Assembly (NCBI RefSeq): GCF_047948215.1 | Contig: NC_134465.1 | Span: forward strand, 48,081,946 to 48,145,945 | Length of the DNA stretch: 64,000 nt | Reading direction: 5' to 3' | Source of the DNA: Lycorma delicatula | Taxonomy: Eukaryota; Arthropoda; Insecta; Hemiptera; Fulgoridae | Shown: one piece after another, positions 21,949-33,499 of the stretch | Layout: each line of letters opens with the position of its first letter | How positions within the stretch are numbered: position 1 is the stretch's first letter | Notes under the pieces: model-generated | What the model was told of the DNA's origin: nothing | Database searches by the model: none | The model's input: only the letters and a program-made list of their open reading frames with translations | Program-made: the position numbers and the translations under genes

Positions 21949-23265
21949 TAAATTCGGAAAGTCGCTGTGCAATATGCTTTAGAAATATGTGGTTCATTCT
22001 GTTCTTTCGGCCTTAGGTTGCTTGCCTTGTGGGTTCGTTGGACGTTGCTCAGCAATAAACCAAGCTGTCAGTTGTTGTGTTGTACTTCTTTTCGTTTATT
22101 GGAATCAATATTTGTGAGAAACGTAATGGTTCTTTCGGTAGAAGAACGCATTTTTCTCGTTCTTTCGTGAAGACGACAAGTATTCTGTTTTGATCAAATA
22201 CTCCTGTTCCTCACCGCAATGCAGTTAGAAGTCTTATCGAAAAGTTTCAGGCCCTGTTGAAGACGCTGATCTAAGTGGAAAACCACCTAAAGCAAACGAA
22301 CCGAAGCTGCTTTATATTTCGGATGCTTGGACCGAAAGTTCATCAAAGTCAATGCGTATGTTAACACAGCAGCAAGATATCGGACTTGTTACCTTCACAT
22401 AAAGCTATAAGAAAAGAACTGAAACTTTCACCCTACGAAGTAATGTCTGTTCAAGAATTGAAACCTACAGATCATGCCAAAATACTAAATTATTATCAAT
22501 GGTTTGAACGTTTTATTGATCAAAATTCCGCAGGTATTCTCAACATTACATTCTTTTTTACAGATGAAGCGGGGTATCATTTGGGAGGGTATATTAATTC
22601 CTAAAATACACGACTTATCGACAATTAACCCCATGAATTATAGTAACAATTTTTACACGAACCGAAAATTAGAGTCTTGATCGGTGTGAGTAGATCTCGC
22701 ATTGTGTGTCCAGGCTTTTTTGAAGATACAGTTAATAGTGATCGTTATTGTGTTGTATTAACAAAATTCATCAGTCATTTAACAGAAATGGAAATAAAAC
22801 ACGGTCGGTTCCAACAAGATGGTGCCACAGCGCACACAGGTAACAGATCGATGACTTTTTTTACGAAATGTCTTGTTTGGTGAACGAATCATTTTGAGGG
22901 GTTTGTGGCCTGCACCATCGCCCGATTTGACTCCCCCAGATTTCTTTTAATGGGAGGGAGGTAACAAAACACAAGCACTGTATCGCAACAGACCACGCAC
23001 GATTGATGAAACTAAAAACCGTAATAACGGTATAAGAACGAGAAATTTCAGTACATCGGTCGATTAAAGTGTTTGAAAACAAATTGAAACGTATGTATTG
23101 TGTATTGACGTTTGTGGAGGTAATTTTCAACTGGTTTACGAACTATTCCAGTTATTGTAATATATGCTTCAATAAAATAATGAAATAAAAATACAAAGTA
23201 ATAATTAATAACGTTTCTCGTCATTAGACTTCAATAATTCCAGTACACAGTAACTTTCCGAACAT
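21949..23265 (+). mobile_element. Mariner-like element, family M2, decayed
   Basis: Inverted ends are visible: TTCGGAAAGTCGCTGTGC at 21953 and its counterpart ending in ACTTTCCGAA at 23262. Beyond the right end lie CATTCTG and TA. The coding relic fills the space between. The exact outer bases at the left end are unclear, so the ends are good to about 10 bases. Confidence 0.7.
22125..23090 (+). pseudogene. Mariner-like transposase relic, family M2
   Basis: It begins MVLSVEERIFLVLS and continues through frameshifts to LSPYEVMSVQELKPTDHAK. Then comes TDEAGYHLGGYINS (first catalytic Asp kept) and GFFEDTVNSDRYCVVLTKF. The end reads FQQDGATAHTGNRSM (second Asp) and GERIILRGLWPAPSPDLTPPDFF, and the frame continues across a TAA to LYRNRPRTIDETK. 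The spacing of the second and third Asp is about 39 residues, but a frameshift at 22869-22872 makes this uncertain by one. Stops in the N-terminal third and after SGYINS-like residues make it inactive. Confidence 0.8.
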
Positions 23266-24518
23266 TCTGTACCAGATATACATTTTTATTAATTTTTTTT
23301 TGTTACACTTCATGGTCGATCATTTTAATAGATTTTACTTTTATAATAATTTTAAAGAATAAATTGTAATAAAAAATAAAATTTTCCTATAAAAAAAACC
23401 GTGCAAGAAAGTTATATATTGTTTACGATGTCAAATAATGATGATGATAATTTTAGATCCAAGAATAAAAGATAAAACAAACAAAAAAGTTCTTATTGTT
23501 TAAGATAAGAAATACTTCTCCTTCTTGGCACGCGACAGCTCACTTTTACATCTGCCCCTTTTAAAAATCAAGAAAAAAGAAAAAAAAACACCCGCTACTA
23601 TAACCTATCCAATCTACGGTCCCTTTTCATATCTTTTATTCCTTATTCTCCTTTCATTTTTTTATCCTTATTGATATTAGATCGGTATAAAACAAAAAGA
23701 AGTACCTTTTATTATAAAACTCGTAGTATTTCTATAAATTCCGGTCTGATCTTACGTATTTATTTACTGATTTAATTTTAAATTAAATGAATAACAATTA
23801 TGAATTTATCAACCAAATTTTTCTCTTTAAAGATTAAATATTTATCATATTTTATTATATTTAAAGATTATGTTAATATCTATTTATGAAACAAGGTATT
23901 TTCATTAGTCCGTGTTTTTGGAAATTGAAATATACCATTCTTGATGAATGGAATATACCTCCTTGATCCAAATATTGAATTAGATTAAACTTTTCATATA
24001 CTGGAAAGTGATAATAGTTTATACATAAAGAAAATTTGCAAAACATTGTATTATCATATCATCAAAATTGTATTGTATCGAAAGGGTCCAGATTTATCCG
24101 ATAAATACCACCTCAATTTTAGTTTAATATATTAATAAAAACTTGTGTGGAGAAATAAAATCCCTGGAAAAGATAAATCTATTAAAATATATAAATACTA
24201 ATTATGTACTAATTAAAAGAGATTTCCATGACCTTAATATGATCCTGTGAACGTCTAGTCAAAACCTATAGGAAATAATTTATTTGGGATAAAATAAAAG
24301 GGATATTTATTATAAGAAAAAAATATGTAGGAAGATCGCTTTTTAAGATTTTACAAACTACCACTAGATGGCTCTGTTGAGATGAGATATTACTATTGTA
24401 CTATTGTTGTAAAATTTCACTCTTTTTATATTATTATTACAACAATGGCAGCCTAGAAATCGGCGGAGTAGTTGTTTACAATTAGTGTTTAAAGAAAAAC
24501 CAGTTTTGTAAAATAAAA
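23266..24518. other. Spacer, no gene seen
   Basis: This is A+T-rich sequence with no coding pattern. A short inverted repeat (AATATACCATTC and GAATGGAATATA) is at 23928-23955. Confidence 0.4.
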
Positions 24519-25561
24519 ATGAAAATTTCACGTGACGATTTCGTTGGATGATTTTTTACAATTTTAGTAAGGGCCTAACTCAGCAACAACGCCAATTCGA
24601 GGCGTTGTTGCTGGTTCGTTCAACTTTGTGTAATGAATCGCCGTCGGAAAAGACTATTCACAAACGATTTGCAGGATTTCTTCGCGGTCGTGCTTCTGTC
24701 AGCTATGAATTCCGTGAAGGTCGACTAAAATGGGTTGTTATTCCAAAAAAATCGATGCTGTGCGCATCGATTTCATGATCGAAAAGGATCGACTTGGTAC
24801 TTACCATGAGATAGAGGCATCTTAGGCGTATGGTAGACTAGAGTATATTCGATTTTGAATGAAAATTTAGCTATGAAAAAGAGTTTTTCCCGATTGATTC
24901 CGCATAATTTGACCGAAGTTCAAAAACAGGCTCGTTTCAATCGGTGTAGGAATAAAAGTTAAAATAATTCGACCGAGGAAACAAAATTTGTATACAACAT
25001 CGTAACAAGAGCGATATATATTCGTACGATCCTGAAATAAGCAGCAATCGACTGTTTGGGTGTTCCAAGATGAACCGAATCCAATAAAAGTGATTCGTTC
25101 GCGAAGCACTTTCAAGAAAATGATCGCTTTTCGGTTATACTGGACATACAGCAACCGCTTTATAGGATTGAAGAACAGTTAATGCTGAACGGTTTGCAAC
25201 AATTTTTTGCCAGAAGTCGTCAATGAAATCAGGAAAAACAATCGAAAACGTCGCGTCATCATGACATTGTCGGTTTTAACATAGCACGTCAAATAATTAA
25301 TTATTTGACGGAAAAAACCATTGAATTAATATCTTATTGCCCGTATTCACCCGATTTATCGCCTAAGAACTTTTTTTTTGTTTCCGAATATCAAACAAAA
25401 AATGCGTGGACAGCGATTTTCTCACTTCAAGAAGCTGTTGAATCCTTCAAAAACCGTATTTTTGAGGTACCATTTCAAAGTTGAAAAAATGTTTCGAGAA
25501 TTGATTCGAACGCATGTAAAAGGGTATTAATTTTTAAGGCGAATATTTTGAGAAACAATAA
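24519..25561 (+). pseudogene. Mariner transposase relic (DD34D type), family M3
   Basis: Forward reading with shifts gives MKISRDDF, then FYNFSKGLTQQQ, SPSEKTIHKRFAGFLRGRAS, SYEFREGRLK and KSFSRLIPHNLTEVQKQARF. The catalytic part follows as TGHTATAL, RTVNAERFATI, RHHDIVGFNIARQIINYLTE and CPYSPDLSPKNFFF. The end is QEAVESFKNRIFEVPFQS and EYFEKQ followed by stop. The second Asp and the position of the third are 34 residues apart, as in classical mariners, but the third residue is Asn (AAC). The length of 1043 bp matches the usual ~1035. The TIRs are not clear. Confidence 0.82.
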
Positions 25562-25789
25562 AATGATTTGTATCAAAATTTGTCTTTCTTTCATCGTTTC
25601 TTTTGTTTTTTTTGTTGTAAAAACGTAAAAGGCGACCCTTGTATTCCTATATAAGGAGCACTAAAAGAGAAAAATAAAAATTTCGAAGAATATTTAGGTC
25701 TGTTATTTTTCATTACAACAGGATGAAATTAACTTATAAAAATTTTTACTTTACATAGCTTTAATATTGTATAACAAATAGGCTTTTTT

Positions 25790-26467
25790 ATTTCCTTATA
25801 CGAAGTAAAGGAAGTATTGTGATCGCAAAAACTTTCGGTTTTCAGATTTCAATGGAAATATCTATTTCGATCATCCCTGAATCCAAATTGACTAGTTTCG
25901 GTGTGACGTGTCTACGTACTATCTCGCATAACTCGAAAACGATTAGCTGTAGGATATTGAATTTTTTGATTTAGAACTGTTGTAACATCTAGTTGTGCAC
26001 TTCCCCTTTTGATTGCAATTGAGTAGACCAAAAGTGTCCAATAAAGCCAAAAATCAAAAAAAAAAATTGGATTTTGAACTTTTTCTTAACTGTAGTAATA
26101 AGCCCTCATTGAAATCATTTCAACGGGTATATCATAAGTGGTATTTATTTTCATTGGTTCCAGAGTTATAACCAAATAAAATTTTTATTAATGAAATATT
26201 TGGATCTTACAAGGGGAAGGCACATCGGTTCAAATCTAACTTTTAACTTTTTTTTTAATTTAAATATATTGATTTATTATAAATTATTAACCTCTGATTG
26301 TAAAAAAAATTACAATAAATAATAATTCAATAATTACAAAACAAATGAAATATGAAAAAACATCAGAAGTTATTAGTGAAATAAAATTTTATGTACTTTT
26401 CATTTTAAGAAAATGTGTATATGTAATTTAATAGATGTACAAGGAAGTCATGTGGTGTCCACATCAG
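25790..26467 (+). repeat. Rep2 dispersed repeat, copy 1
   Basis: It starts CTTATACGAAGTAAAGGAAG and ends GTACAAGGAAGTCATGTGG then TGTCCACATCAG. Internal words shared with all copies include TTTCAGATTTCAA, CATCCCTGAATCC, GATTAGCTGTAGGAT, ACTTCCCCTTTTGATTGCAA, GGTTCCAGAGTTATA and AAGGCACATCGGTTC. There is no coding sequence. The class is unknown; a non-autonomous retroposon or an unusual DNA element are both possible. Confidence 0.8.
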
Positions 26468-27665
26468 ATTTTTTTCAATTACCACTAATGAGAGTAACTT
26501 AGGAACAAGCTTAGGTTTCAGGAAAAATTTTCCCCTCCAAAATTATTTGGAGTTTTATTGAATAAACAACAGAATTCATTCAGACCCCCATTAGTTAATA
26601 ACAAGTTCGTTTATTTAAAATAAAAATATACGGTATAGATAGAAAAAGAAAAAAAAAACAACAAATGATTTAACGGTATTAGAAAACTGGTTATTTTTTT
26701 TTTGTTCAAACAAAACGTTACTACTATTCATTAATGTAAAATATGAAACGGTTGTGGTGGGGGGGGGGAACCAAATTATAATAATAGTAAGGTACTTCTA
26801 CGTAAGTGATAATATTTCGGGCCAGTTTAGAGGGCAGTTAACGGATATTTAAAAAAAGACGATAGTATACCCCATCTAGTTTTTCTTTTTTATCTAGTCC
26901 CGTAAGACGAGTATAAAGTATAAACTAGGAGGGGTAGTAATTTAATGCACCCTTCCCGTATTGGAAAAAATACTTTCTTAAATCATACGGTTTTTTTTTT
27001 CTTTTCTTTTATATATTAACAAGTGAATTGTTATATAAGGGTTTCTGTATGTATTAGACCTATTAGATTATGCGTAAATGGAATAGTCCGTTCCGTTTGT
27101 AGAACATGGACTAAAATGACTGGGCAAGTAGAGTTGGTAACCTTTGAACCGAAAAAGATCGTTACTTGTCATCTGATGGGATATTATTTTTATTAATGTG
27201 TATACACTGCGTATTGTAAAAATATATGTTTGTTGTTTATTTATAATAATAAACCTACAAACTGACCACCGAATCATTTTATATTAAAAGGATATTGTGT
27301 GTGTGTGTGTGTGTTTATGTTATAATAAACAAATTATCTGTAATATCTTTAAACCTTAACAATGTTGTTTATTAACTAATAAAATATATAGTTATACTTT
27401 TATATCGGTAGTATAATGTTATGGCCTGTGGAACATTCAATTAAAGGGTTAAAAAGATTTTCGTCTAGTGACCAATATGATTATTTTATTAACTTAGTAT
27501 TAAGACTTGTTTAAAGTGGTTAACAAAAAATGTTCCACAACACCTCAATTTAATTTCTGTTGTAATTTTGTTAAAAGAAAACCAATAGCATACTTAAAAC
27601 TATATATATGCTTTGTTTCATAGTTAAATTTTCTTTTTAAGAATTGGTTTTTATATGAGAAAGAT
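26468..27665. other. Spacer, no gene seen
   Basis: There is a poly-G stretch near 26758-26768 and a short GT run near 27297-27313. The 69-codon antisense frame at 27068-27277 has no family features. Confidence 0.4.
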
Positions 27666-27669
27666 TATA

Positions 27670-28998
27670 CAGAGTGATTCAAAGAAACGGGAAATTTAAA
27701 AAATTAAATAACGTTAATGAAAATTTTTTTTTAGAAAATGAATTCTATTTCATGTAATTGTACAAATGTTGCCATTTTAGGATACATACATTTTAGTTTA
27801 TTATTTAAAGATGACATCTTGCAGGTGACCTCCTCTTCTACGTAAACACTCACGAAGTCTCTTCGTTAAATTGTTCATGGTTTGACGTAACATCTCAACT
27901 GGAATTTCCTCAATTGCTTTGCCTTCAGTTCTTCCGTTGTAGCAGGTCTACTGTGGAACGCTTTGCTTTTAAGGTGACCCCGCAAAAAGTAATCGCAAGC
28001 TGAGAGATCAGGCGATATGGGAGGCCATCTAATGTCACCGTTTCGTGAAATGACACGTTGTCCAAACAATCTGCGTACAGCTGCCATCGATATTCGTGCA
28101 GTATGTGACGTTGCTCCGTCTTGCTGAAACCAGGCTGTGTTAAGAATCGGTGGAAATCTCTTTTGTTGTTCCACAACAGGTTTCAAGCACGGCTACATAA
28201 CGAGCCGACGTCACTGTAATCGCAAGACCGTTGTCATCCTCAAAAAAATAAGGGCCTATAACACCGTAAGATGACATAGCACACCACACAGTCACTTTCT
28301 GGCTGTGCAACGGACGCTGGTGTAGCTGTGTAGGATTTTCTTGTTCCCAGTATCTGAAATTTTGCTCGTTAACAAATCCACTGCGGTAGAAATGCGCTTC
28401 GTGTGACATCCACAGTTCGTGAACAAACTCTTCATCATTTATCTTCTGAAGCATTACATTACAGAATTGTGCTCGCACAACTGCACCGTTCGGTTTCAGT
28501 TCCTGGACGATCTGCAACTTGTGCGGAGGGAATTGCAAGTCCTTCACTAACATTCTTCGAACACTTGTACTATGCGATTGTAAAGATGCTGAGAGACGAC
28601 GGATTGACCGATGTGGACTTCGTGTGACAGCATCTTGTAAAGCTTGAACATTCTGTGGTGTACGGACGGTTCGCTCACGGCCTGGAGGTTTCTTTTTCAT
28701 TGCCGAACCGGTTTCCTCAAAATTAGATATCCGTGTTTTAATTGCATGTGCTGATGGAACACGGTCGTGCCGTCCCAGATTAAAATGACGGCGAAACTCT
28801 CTACGCGCTCCCTCCACATTGTCACGGTTTTTGTAAAACGCTTTGATGGTAAATGCACGTTACGCACCACTCCAAGGATCCATGACAACTAAATGACAGG
28901 GATAAGTTAGAGAGGCTGGTGCTACTTATCAAGTGGTATCAATCGCCCACGGCTACCAACACAGCTTTCAAAATTTCCCGTTTCTTTGAATCACTCTG
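27670..28998 (-). mobile_element. Mariner-like transposon, near-complete, DD41D type (family M4)
   Basis: The terminal inverted repeats are perfect over about 28 bases (CAGAGTGATTCAAAGAAACG then GGAAATTT), at 27670-27697 and 28971-28998. TA lies at both outer edges (27668-27669 and 28999-29000). The length of 1329 bp is normal for a full mariner. The transposase relic fills the minus strand. The perfect ends and readable protein suggest this is the youngest mariner in the window. Confidence 0.92.
27801..28883 (-). pseudogene. Mariner-like transposase, 361 codons, with one stop and two compensating frameshifts
   Basis: The start is ATG at 28881-28883 (MDPWSGA), then an in-frame TAA at 28860-28862, then RAFTIKAFYKNRDNVEGARR. 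The N-terminal part holds RHFNLGRHDRVPSAHAIKTR and KKKPPGRERTVRTPQN (paired helix-turn-helix with linker), and HKLQIVQELKPN. The first catalytic block reads ELWMSHEAHFYRSGFVNEQN, with His where relatives have Asp. The second block FQQDGATSHTA and the third SPDLSACDYF are intact, with 41 residues between the two Asp (DD41D spacing). One frameshift lies near 28140-28186, and a second near 27920 restores the first frame to end GGHLQDVIFK. Catalysis is ruled out by the stop, the shifts and the D-to-H change. Confidence 0.9.
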
Positions 28999-29127
28999 TA
29001 TCATCATTTTTTCCCATCCCATAAATAAAAAATAAAATTGAAAATTTTAAAAAATCCACCAAGAAAAAACGTAAAAAAACGGTGAAATAATTAAATAACT
29101 GTATTTTTACTTTATAATCCTCTACAA

Positions 29128-29382
29128 TATTGGTTCCCAAACTTTTCCGAGTCGTGACGGCCTTTTTCAGTTAAAAATTTTCCATGACGCTTTACCCTAA
29201 GTAAAAGTATGACTACACGTAAGTAAGAGATAAAAATAAATAAAACCCATGATCTTCATTATTTTTTTAAATTTATTAATATTAAATTAATAATGATAAA
29301 TGTCATGGTTCAATTAATTATGAAGCTTTTTCAATATTTCGTGGCTCTCCGGGCGCCGTAGTGCACAGTTTGAGAATCACTG
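29128..29382. mobile_element. Possible hAT-type non-autonomous fragment
   Basis: The left end reads TATTGGTTCCCAAACTT and the right end, inverted, CAGTGATTCTCAAACTG. This resembles the CAGTGGTTCTCAAACTT end found on many hAT elements. There is no coding sequence and no 8-bp target duplication, so the call is tentative. Confidence 0.45.
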
Positions 29383-30131
29383 TTGTATGACATTGTGATA
29401 TTATTTTTAAGACAATAAAATTTAAGATTTTGATTGACCATCATACGTGACCCGTAGAATGTATAGATAAGCTTTAGTTATAGTCGCGCACGATTGTTAA
29501 TAAAAAAAAAATTCTCAATGTCACAGAAGATTATAAGTTTAAAATACAGTTATTTAATAATTTCATGTTTTCTTTTAGTTTTTTCTTGGTGGATTTTTAA
29601 TAATTTTTAATTTAATTTTTTATTTTTAAAGATTAATAGGCCTGTGCTCAATAGTGGGACATTGAATTGTAGTTGTAACGTTTTATCGGCAGACATTTCG
29701 ATGAGCTAGTCGTGAATCTTAACCGATAAATTAGCACTTGCGACGTTTTCACTAATTGGATTCAGTATCCATCCATTTCTTCGAGAAATCATATTTATCT
29801 TTCGGTATATATTCCGCCAATTCAATTTTTTTATGTTTGAATATGATACTCTTACAGCAAATATTATGTAAGCATGCCAAATTACAAGGACCACGTACAC
29901 ATCAAGTTTAAACTTGTAAATAGCTCAGGTTTTTACACTTCATACCCGACGCCATCAAAGCATTTTTAAGTAGGTTTTACTGTTGTAATTGGGGGGGGGG
30001 GGTCCGCGAAATATTAATTTTTATTTGGGGTGGGAGGCGTGGAGCTAAAAATGTTGAGAATCACTTCTTAGAGCAAGCAGTATGAAAAAAACCATCGGGG
30101 GGGACTCATGAGCAATCTCCTCTCCTCATTA
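29383..30131. other. Spacer, partly repeat-derived
   Basis: There is a poly-G run near 29989-30002. A second hAT-like end word (inverted GTGATTCTCAACATTTTTAG) lies near 30045-30065. The 64-codon antisense frame at 29706-29900 has no family features. Confidence 0.4.
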
Positions 30132-30139
30132 CAAATTTC

Positions 30140-30600
30140 GGTACTTATGTATTAACGCCACCGCAGCTACAGCTTTATTTAAAAACAAAGTAGTCAATCG
30201 GATTTCGGTGGAAAATGGGCCGATATAGAGTTTAACATAAATAAATAAATATTTATTTTATAAATATAATTTAACCAAACCTACTTAACTACGCTAACCT
30301 ACTTAACTTAACCTACGCTCGCTAACCTTGACTAATTAACAGGAGTGTTTTGATTATTTAAATAATAAATAATTGCATTAATTACTGAATTTATTAAATA
30401 AATACTCAAAAAATTACGGTATTAATTAGTCAAGGTTAACTAGCGTAGGTTAAGTTTGGTTAAATTATATTTATAAAATAAATAAATATAAATCATTTAT
30501 TAAAATTAATAAAGAGACTGTTCATTTTCCACCAAGATCCGATTGACTACTTAGTTTTTAAATAAAGCTGTAGCTGCGGTGGCGTTAATACGTAAGTACC
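30140..30600. mobile_element. Foldback/MITE, 461 bp, with 8-bp target duplication
   Basis: The ends are inverted copies over about 78 bases with only about four mismatches (starting GGTACTTA-GTATTAACGCC). A looser inverted stretch follows inside (words GTCAAGGTTA, AGCGTAGGTTAAG, TTATAAAATAAATAAATAT). The 8 bases CAAATTTC lie directly outside both ends (30132-30139 and 30601-30608). There is no coding sequence. An 8-bp duplication fits hAT, P or Merlin-type transposases; the GGTAC termini do not match the usual hAT CAGTG start, so I leave the superfamily open. Confidence 0.9.
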
Positions 30601-30831
30601 CAAATTTCACTTAACTCGATTTCATTTCATTAACCTTAATCTGCCATTTAAAATTTTCTAATGTAGCTTTTTTGTGTGTAAATTGTTCGACATTATTTTC
30701 TTATATAGTAAAAAATAATAAACAATTTCAGGCCATTTGAAATGTACCTTATAGGATTAAATTTTCTCTTAAGTGATCAACGATTATAGTATAGAAATAA
30801 CATGTTGATTCCATATTAATTAGTAAAAAGT

Positions 30832-31776
30832 CTGATGTGGACACCACGTGACTTCCTTGTACGTCTATTAAATTTCATTACACATTTTATTTAAATGAAA
30901 AATACATAAAATTTTATTTCATTAATAACTTCTAATATTTTCAAATTTTTTTATTGTTATTACTGAATTATTATTTATTGCAATTTTTTTTTTACAATCA
31001 GAGTTATTAATATATCAATATATTTAAATTAAAATCAAGTTAAAAAAAGGAAATGAAGTTGGATTGAATTGATGTGGCTTCCACTTGTAAGATCCAAATA
31101 TTTCATTAATTAAACATTTATTTGGCTATAACTCTGGAACCAATGAAAATAAATACCACTTATGATATGTCGTTGCTGTCAATGACTGCTTATTAATACA
31201 GTTAAGAGAAAGTCCAAAATGGCTTATTTGGACACTTTTGGTTCAGTCGAGTGCAATCAAAAAACCAAAGGTGCACAACTAGATGCTACAAGAGTCCTAA
31301 ATCCAAAATTCTAACATCCTAGGGCTAATCGTTTTTTAGTTATGTAAAATACGTACAAACGTCACGCCGAAACTAGTCAAAATGGATTCAGGAATGTTGA
31401 AAATAGATGTCAAAATGGATATTTCCGTTGAAATATGAAAACCGAAATTTTTCGCGATCTCAATAACTTGAACTTGGATTTTGAACTTTAGAAAAAGTTC
31501 AAAATCCAATTTTTTTTGGACTTGGGCTTTTTTTTTACACTTTTGGTCCAGTCGATTGCAATCTGAAGGGGGGAGGTGCAAAACTATTACAACAGTTCTA
31601 AATCCAAAATTTCAACATATTACGGTTAATCGTTTTTAAGTTATACGAGATAACATACGTACGTATGTACAGACGTTATGCCGAAAATAGTCAAAATTGA
31701 TATTTCCGTTGAAATCTGAAAACCGACATTTTTCGCGATAACAGTACTTTCTTTACTTCGTACAAGGAAGTAAAAA
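30832..31776 (-). repeat. Rep2, copy 2, antisense, with an internal partial duplication
   Basis: It begins with CTGATGTGGACACCACGTGA and ends with CGTACAAGGAAGTAAAAA. The block from the 'ccaaaagtg' word to the TTCGCGAT word occurs twice, at about 31220-31465 and 31530-31745, so this copy is longer than the others by about 300 bases. The 81-codon frame at 31336-31581 is a chance frame in this repeat. Confidence 0.75.
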
Positions 31777-33082
31777 TACATCTCATATTTCAATTTTCTA
31801 ATCAGTTACACTATTAAAATGTTATTTTTGTATAAAAAAAACTTTATGTTTTAAAACAAAAAGAATAATTTACTAAATAAAAAAAAAAGATTTCGTAACT
31901 GATTTTTTTTTCTATTTAAAATTCAAATCTAAAAATGTTAAGAAATCTGTTTGCAAAAATCTGGGTGGGGATTAATTTTTTGACCAGTCGTATAGTACTT
32001 TCCTTCTTTTATTCTTATCGATCGATAACTAATGAGTAGTTTTTATTTGCAAATCTTGCTGCAAAAGCAACTATAGTAAAGAGCTGTGTAGCAGGAGAAT
32101 TGAATAATAAGGAACACTGTTCGGTACGACAGAGAGTTGCAGCTGCTAGTCGTGGTGTACTACTTCTATACATACGATCTACGCATTCGTTGTTGTACGT
32201 ATATGTATATAAGCTATAACTAACATTGTATGAAATTTCGTACCCTCTTTTGATAAAAAAATCCCCTTCACAGTCGACGACGTGGAGTCTGGAGGAAGAA
32301 AATCTTTTGAGCCAGACTCGCAAGGGGAGATTGTTATGGATAATAGAAGTAGCTGGCCAAATTATTATTCTTTTGTATAGACGGAGCTTTTGTGCGACAA
32401 GACGGAGGTGCTTGCGCCATCCCTTCATGTCTAGCCAACCCCTGCAGACGAGACAAACCTCACCCCCCTCCCTTTCTTTCAACCTTTCCAGCCTTTAGCC
32501 CTACACACCTCATCTAACCAATACTACTTCTTCTTCTTCTTCATCATCTTATTTTTGACAATCATACCCTTTCAATTAATATTACAATAATATGCACTAC
32601 CAGCCCTTAACCCCATTACCTTTTAACAGTTCGCTCATACCGACCTACCTTGTTATATTTCATTTTCAATTCCTGCTTAAAAATCCCACGGTTTATAAAG
32701 GCCATTTTATGTATATGAATCGTAAATAATTTTGCATCAGATTAATTCGTAATCATTGAATATCGTATTTGATTCATCAACCTAATCGATATAGGAAATA
32801 TACTTTAAGGTTAACCAACCGTTCAACAATTTAATCCACCAGACACAATAATATTACATTTTTAAACGTGAATCTTCTTCTTATTTTATATTCATAAACA
32901 CGCGCGTGCTCAAACTATGCGTTTTATACAGCTTAAAACGGAACCGCGATATAGTTGCGATACGTAACATTTTATGAATGAAGTGAAATATGAAAATACG
33001 AGAGACGTTCAGTAATTAACGAGATAAATTTAAGTAGAGAAAAAACGATTTATTCAATGACACTGAAACTTACACTACTTTT
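31777..33082. other. Spacer with a G+C-richer patch
   Basis: Frames on both strands overlap across 32015-32498 (155 codons antisense, 90 forward). They show no domain, signal or repeat match, and a TTC trinucleotide run follows at 32527-32541. I see no evidence for a gene. Confidence 0.4.
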
Positions 33083-33113
33083 CAGTGCCTATACGCGAGC
33101 CGTATAGGCACTG
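33083..33113. repeat. Perfect 13-bp-stem hairpin
   Basis: CAGTGCCTATACG and its exact reverse complement are separated by five bases. Confidence 0.85.
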
Positions 33114-33220
33114 TGGAATTGCAGCACCCATTATTTCCACTTGATATTATCGATACATTTAATATAATGAATCCTTTTTTCTTTATATGTGTACAATATA
33201 TATTAATGGCAGTATTCATC

Positions 33221-33465
33221 TCCCATTTTATGAAAAAGATACAAAAATCTTTCTATGGAACTGTCCTTTTCACAGTTCCAGAAGACTGGTGTTTGGCTGT
33301 TGTGCGCATGAGTACAAAGGAAACTGCACACGAGGCTGCGAGGGAGAGAACTGTCGATCCAGCAGTGGCAACCCTGGCGTGCTGGGGGTAGGTAGTTTTT
33401 TCCCCCAGTTTATGAAAAATATACAAAAAATCTTTCTATGGAACTGTGCGTTTCACAGTTCCAGC
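33221..33465. repeat. Two-copy direct repeat containing GGAACTGT hairpins
   Basis: Segments 33221-33282 and 33401-33465 are about 90% alike. Each contains an inverted pair GGAACTGT / ACAGTTCC with a 7-base loop (33257-33279 and 33440-33462). The word GGCGTGCTGGGG follows both copies (near 33376 and 33479), so the repeated unit is probably longer. The two overlapping frames here are produced by this repeat and are unlikely to be genes. Confidence 0.75.
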
Positions 33466-33499
33466 AGCCTGATGTATGGCGTGCTGGGGAATGTAATTT

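Noticed and set aside
29636..29665. Phrase resembling a common insect retroelement tail (GGCCTGTGCTCAATAGTGGGAC)
   Set aside because: It is only about 25 bases long, with no body, tail or target duplication to support it.
32015..32498. 155-codon antisense and 90-codon forward open frames in a G+C-richer patch
   Set aside because: They overlap on opposite strands, show no domain, repeat or transposon match, and no splice or start context supports them. They are probably chance frames.
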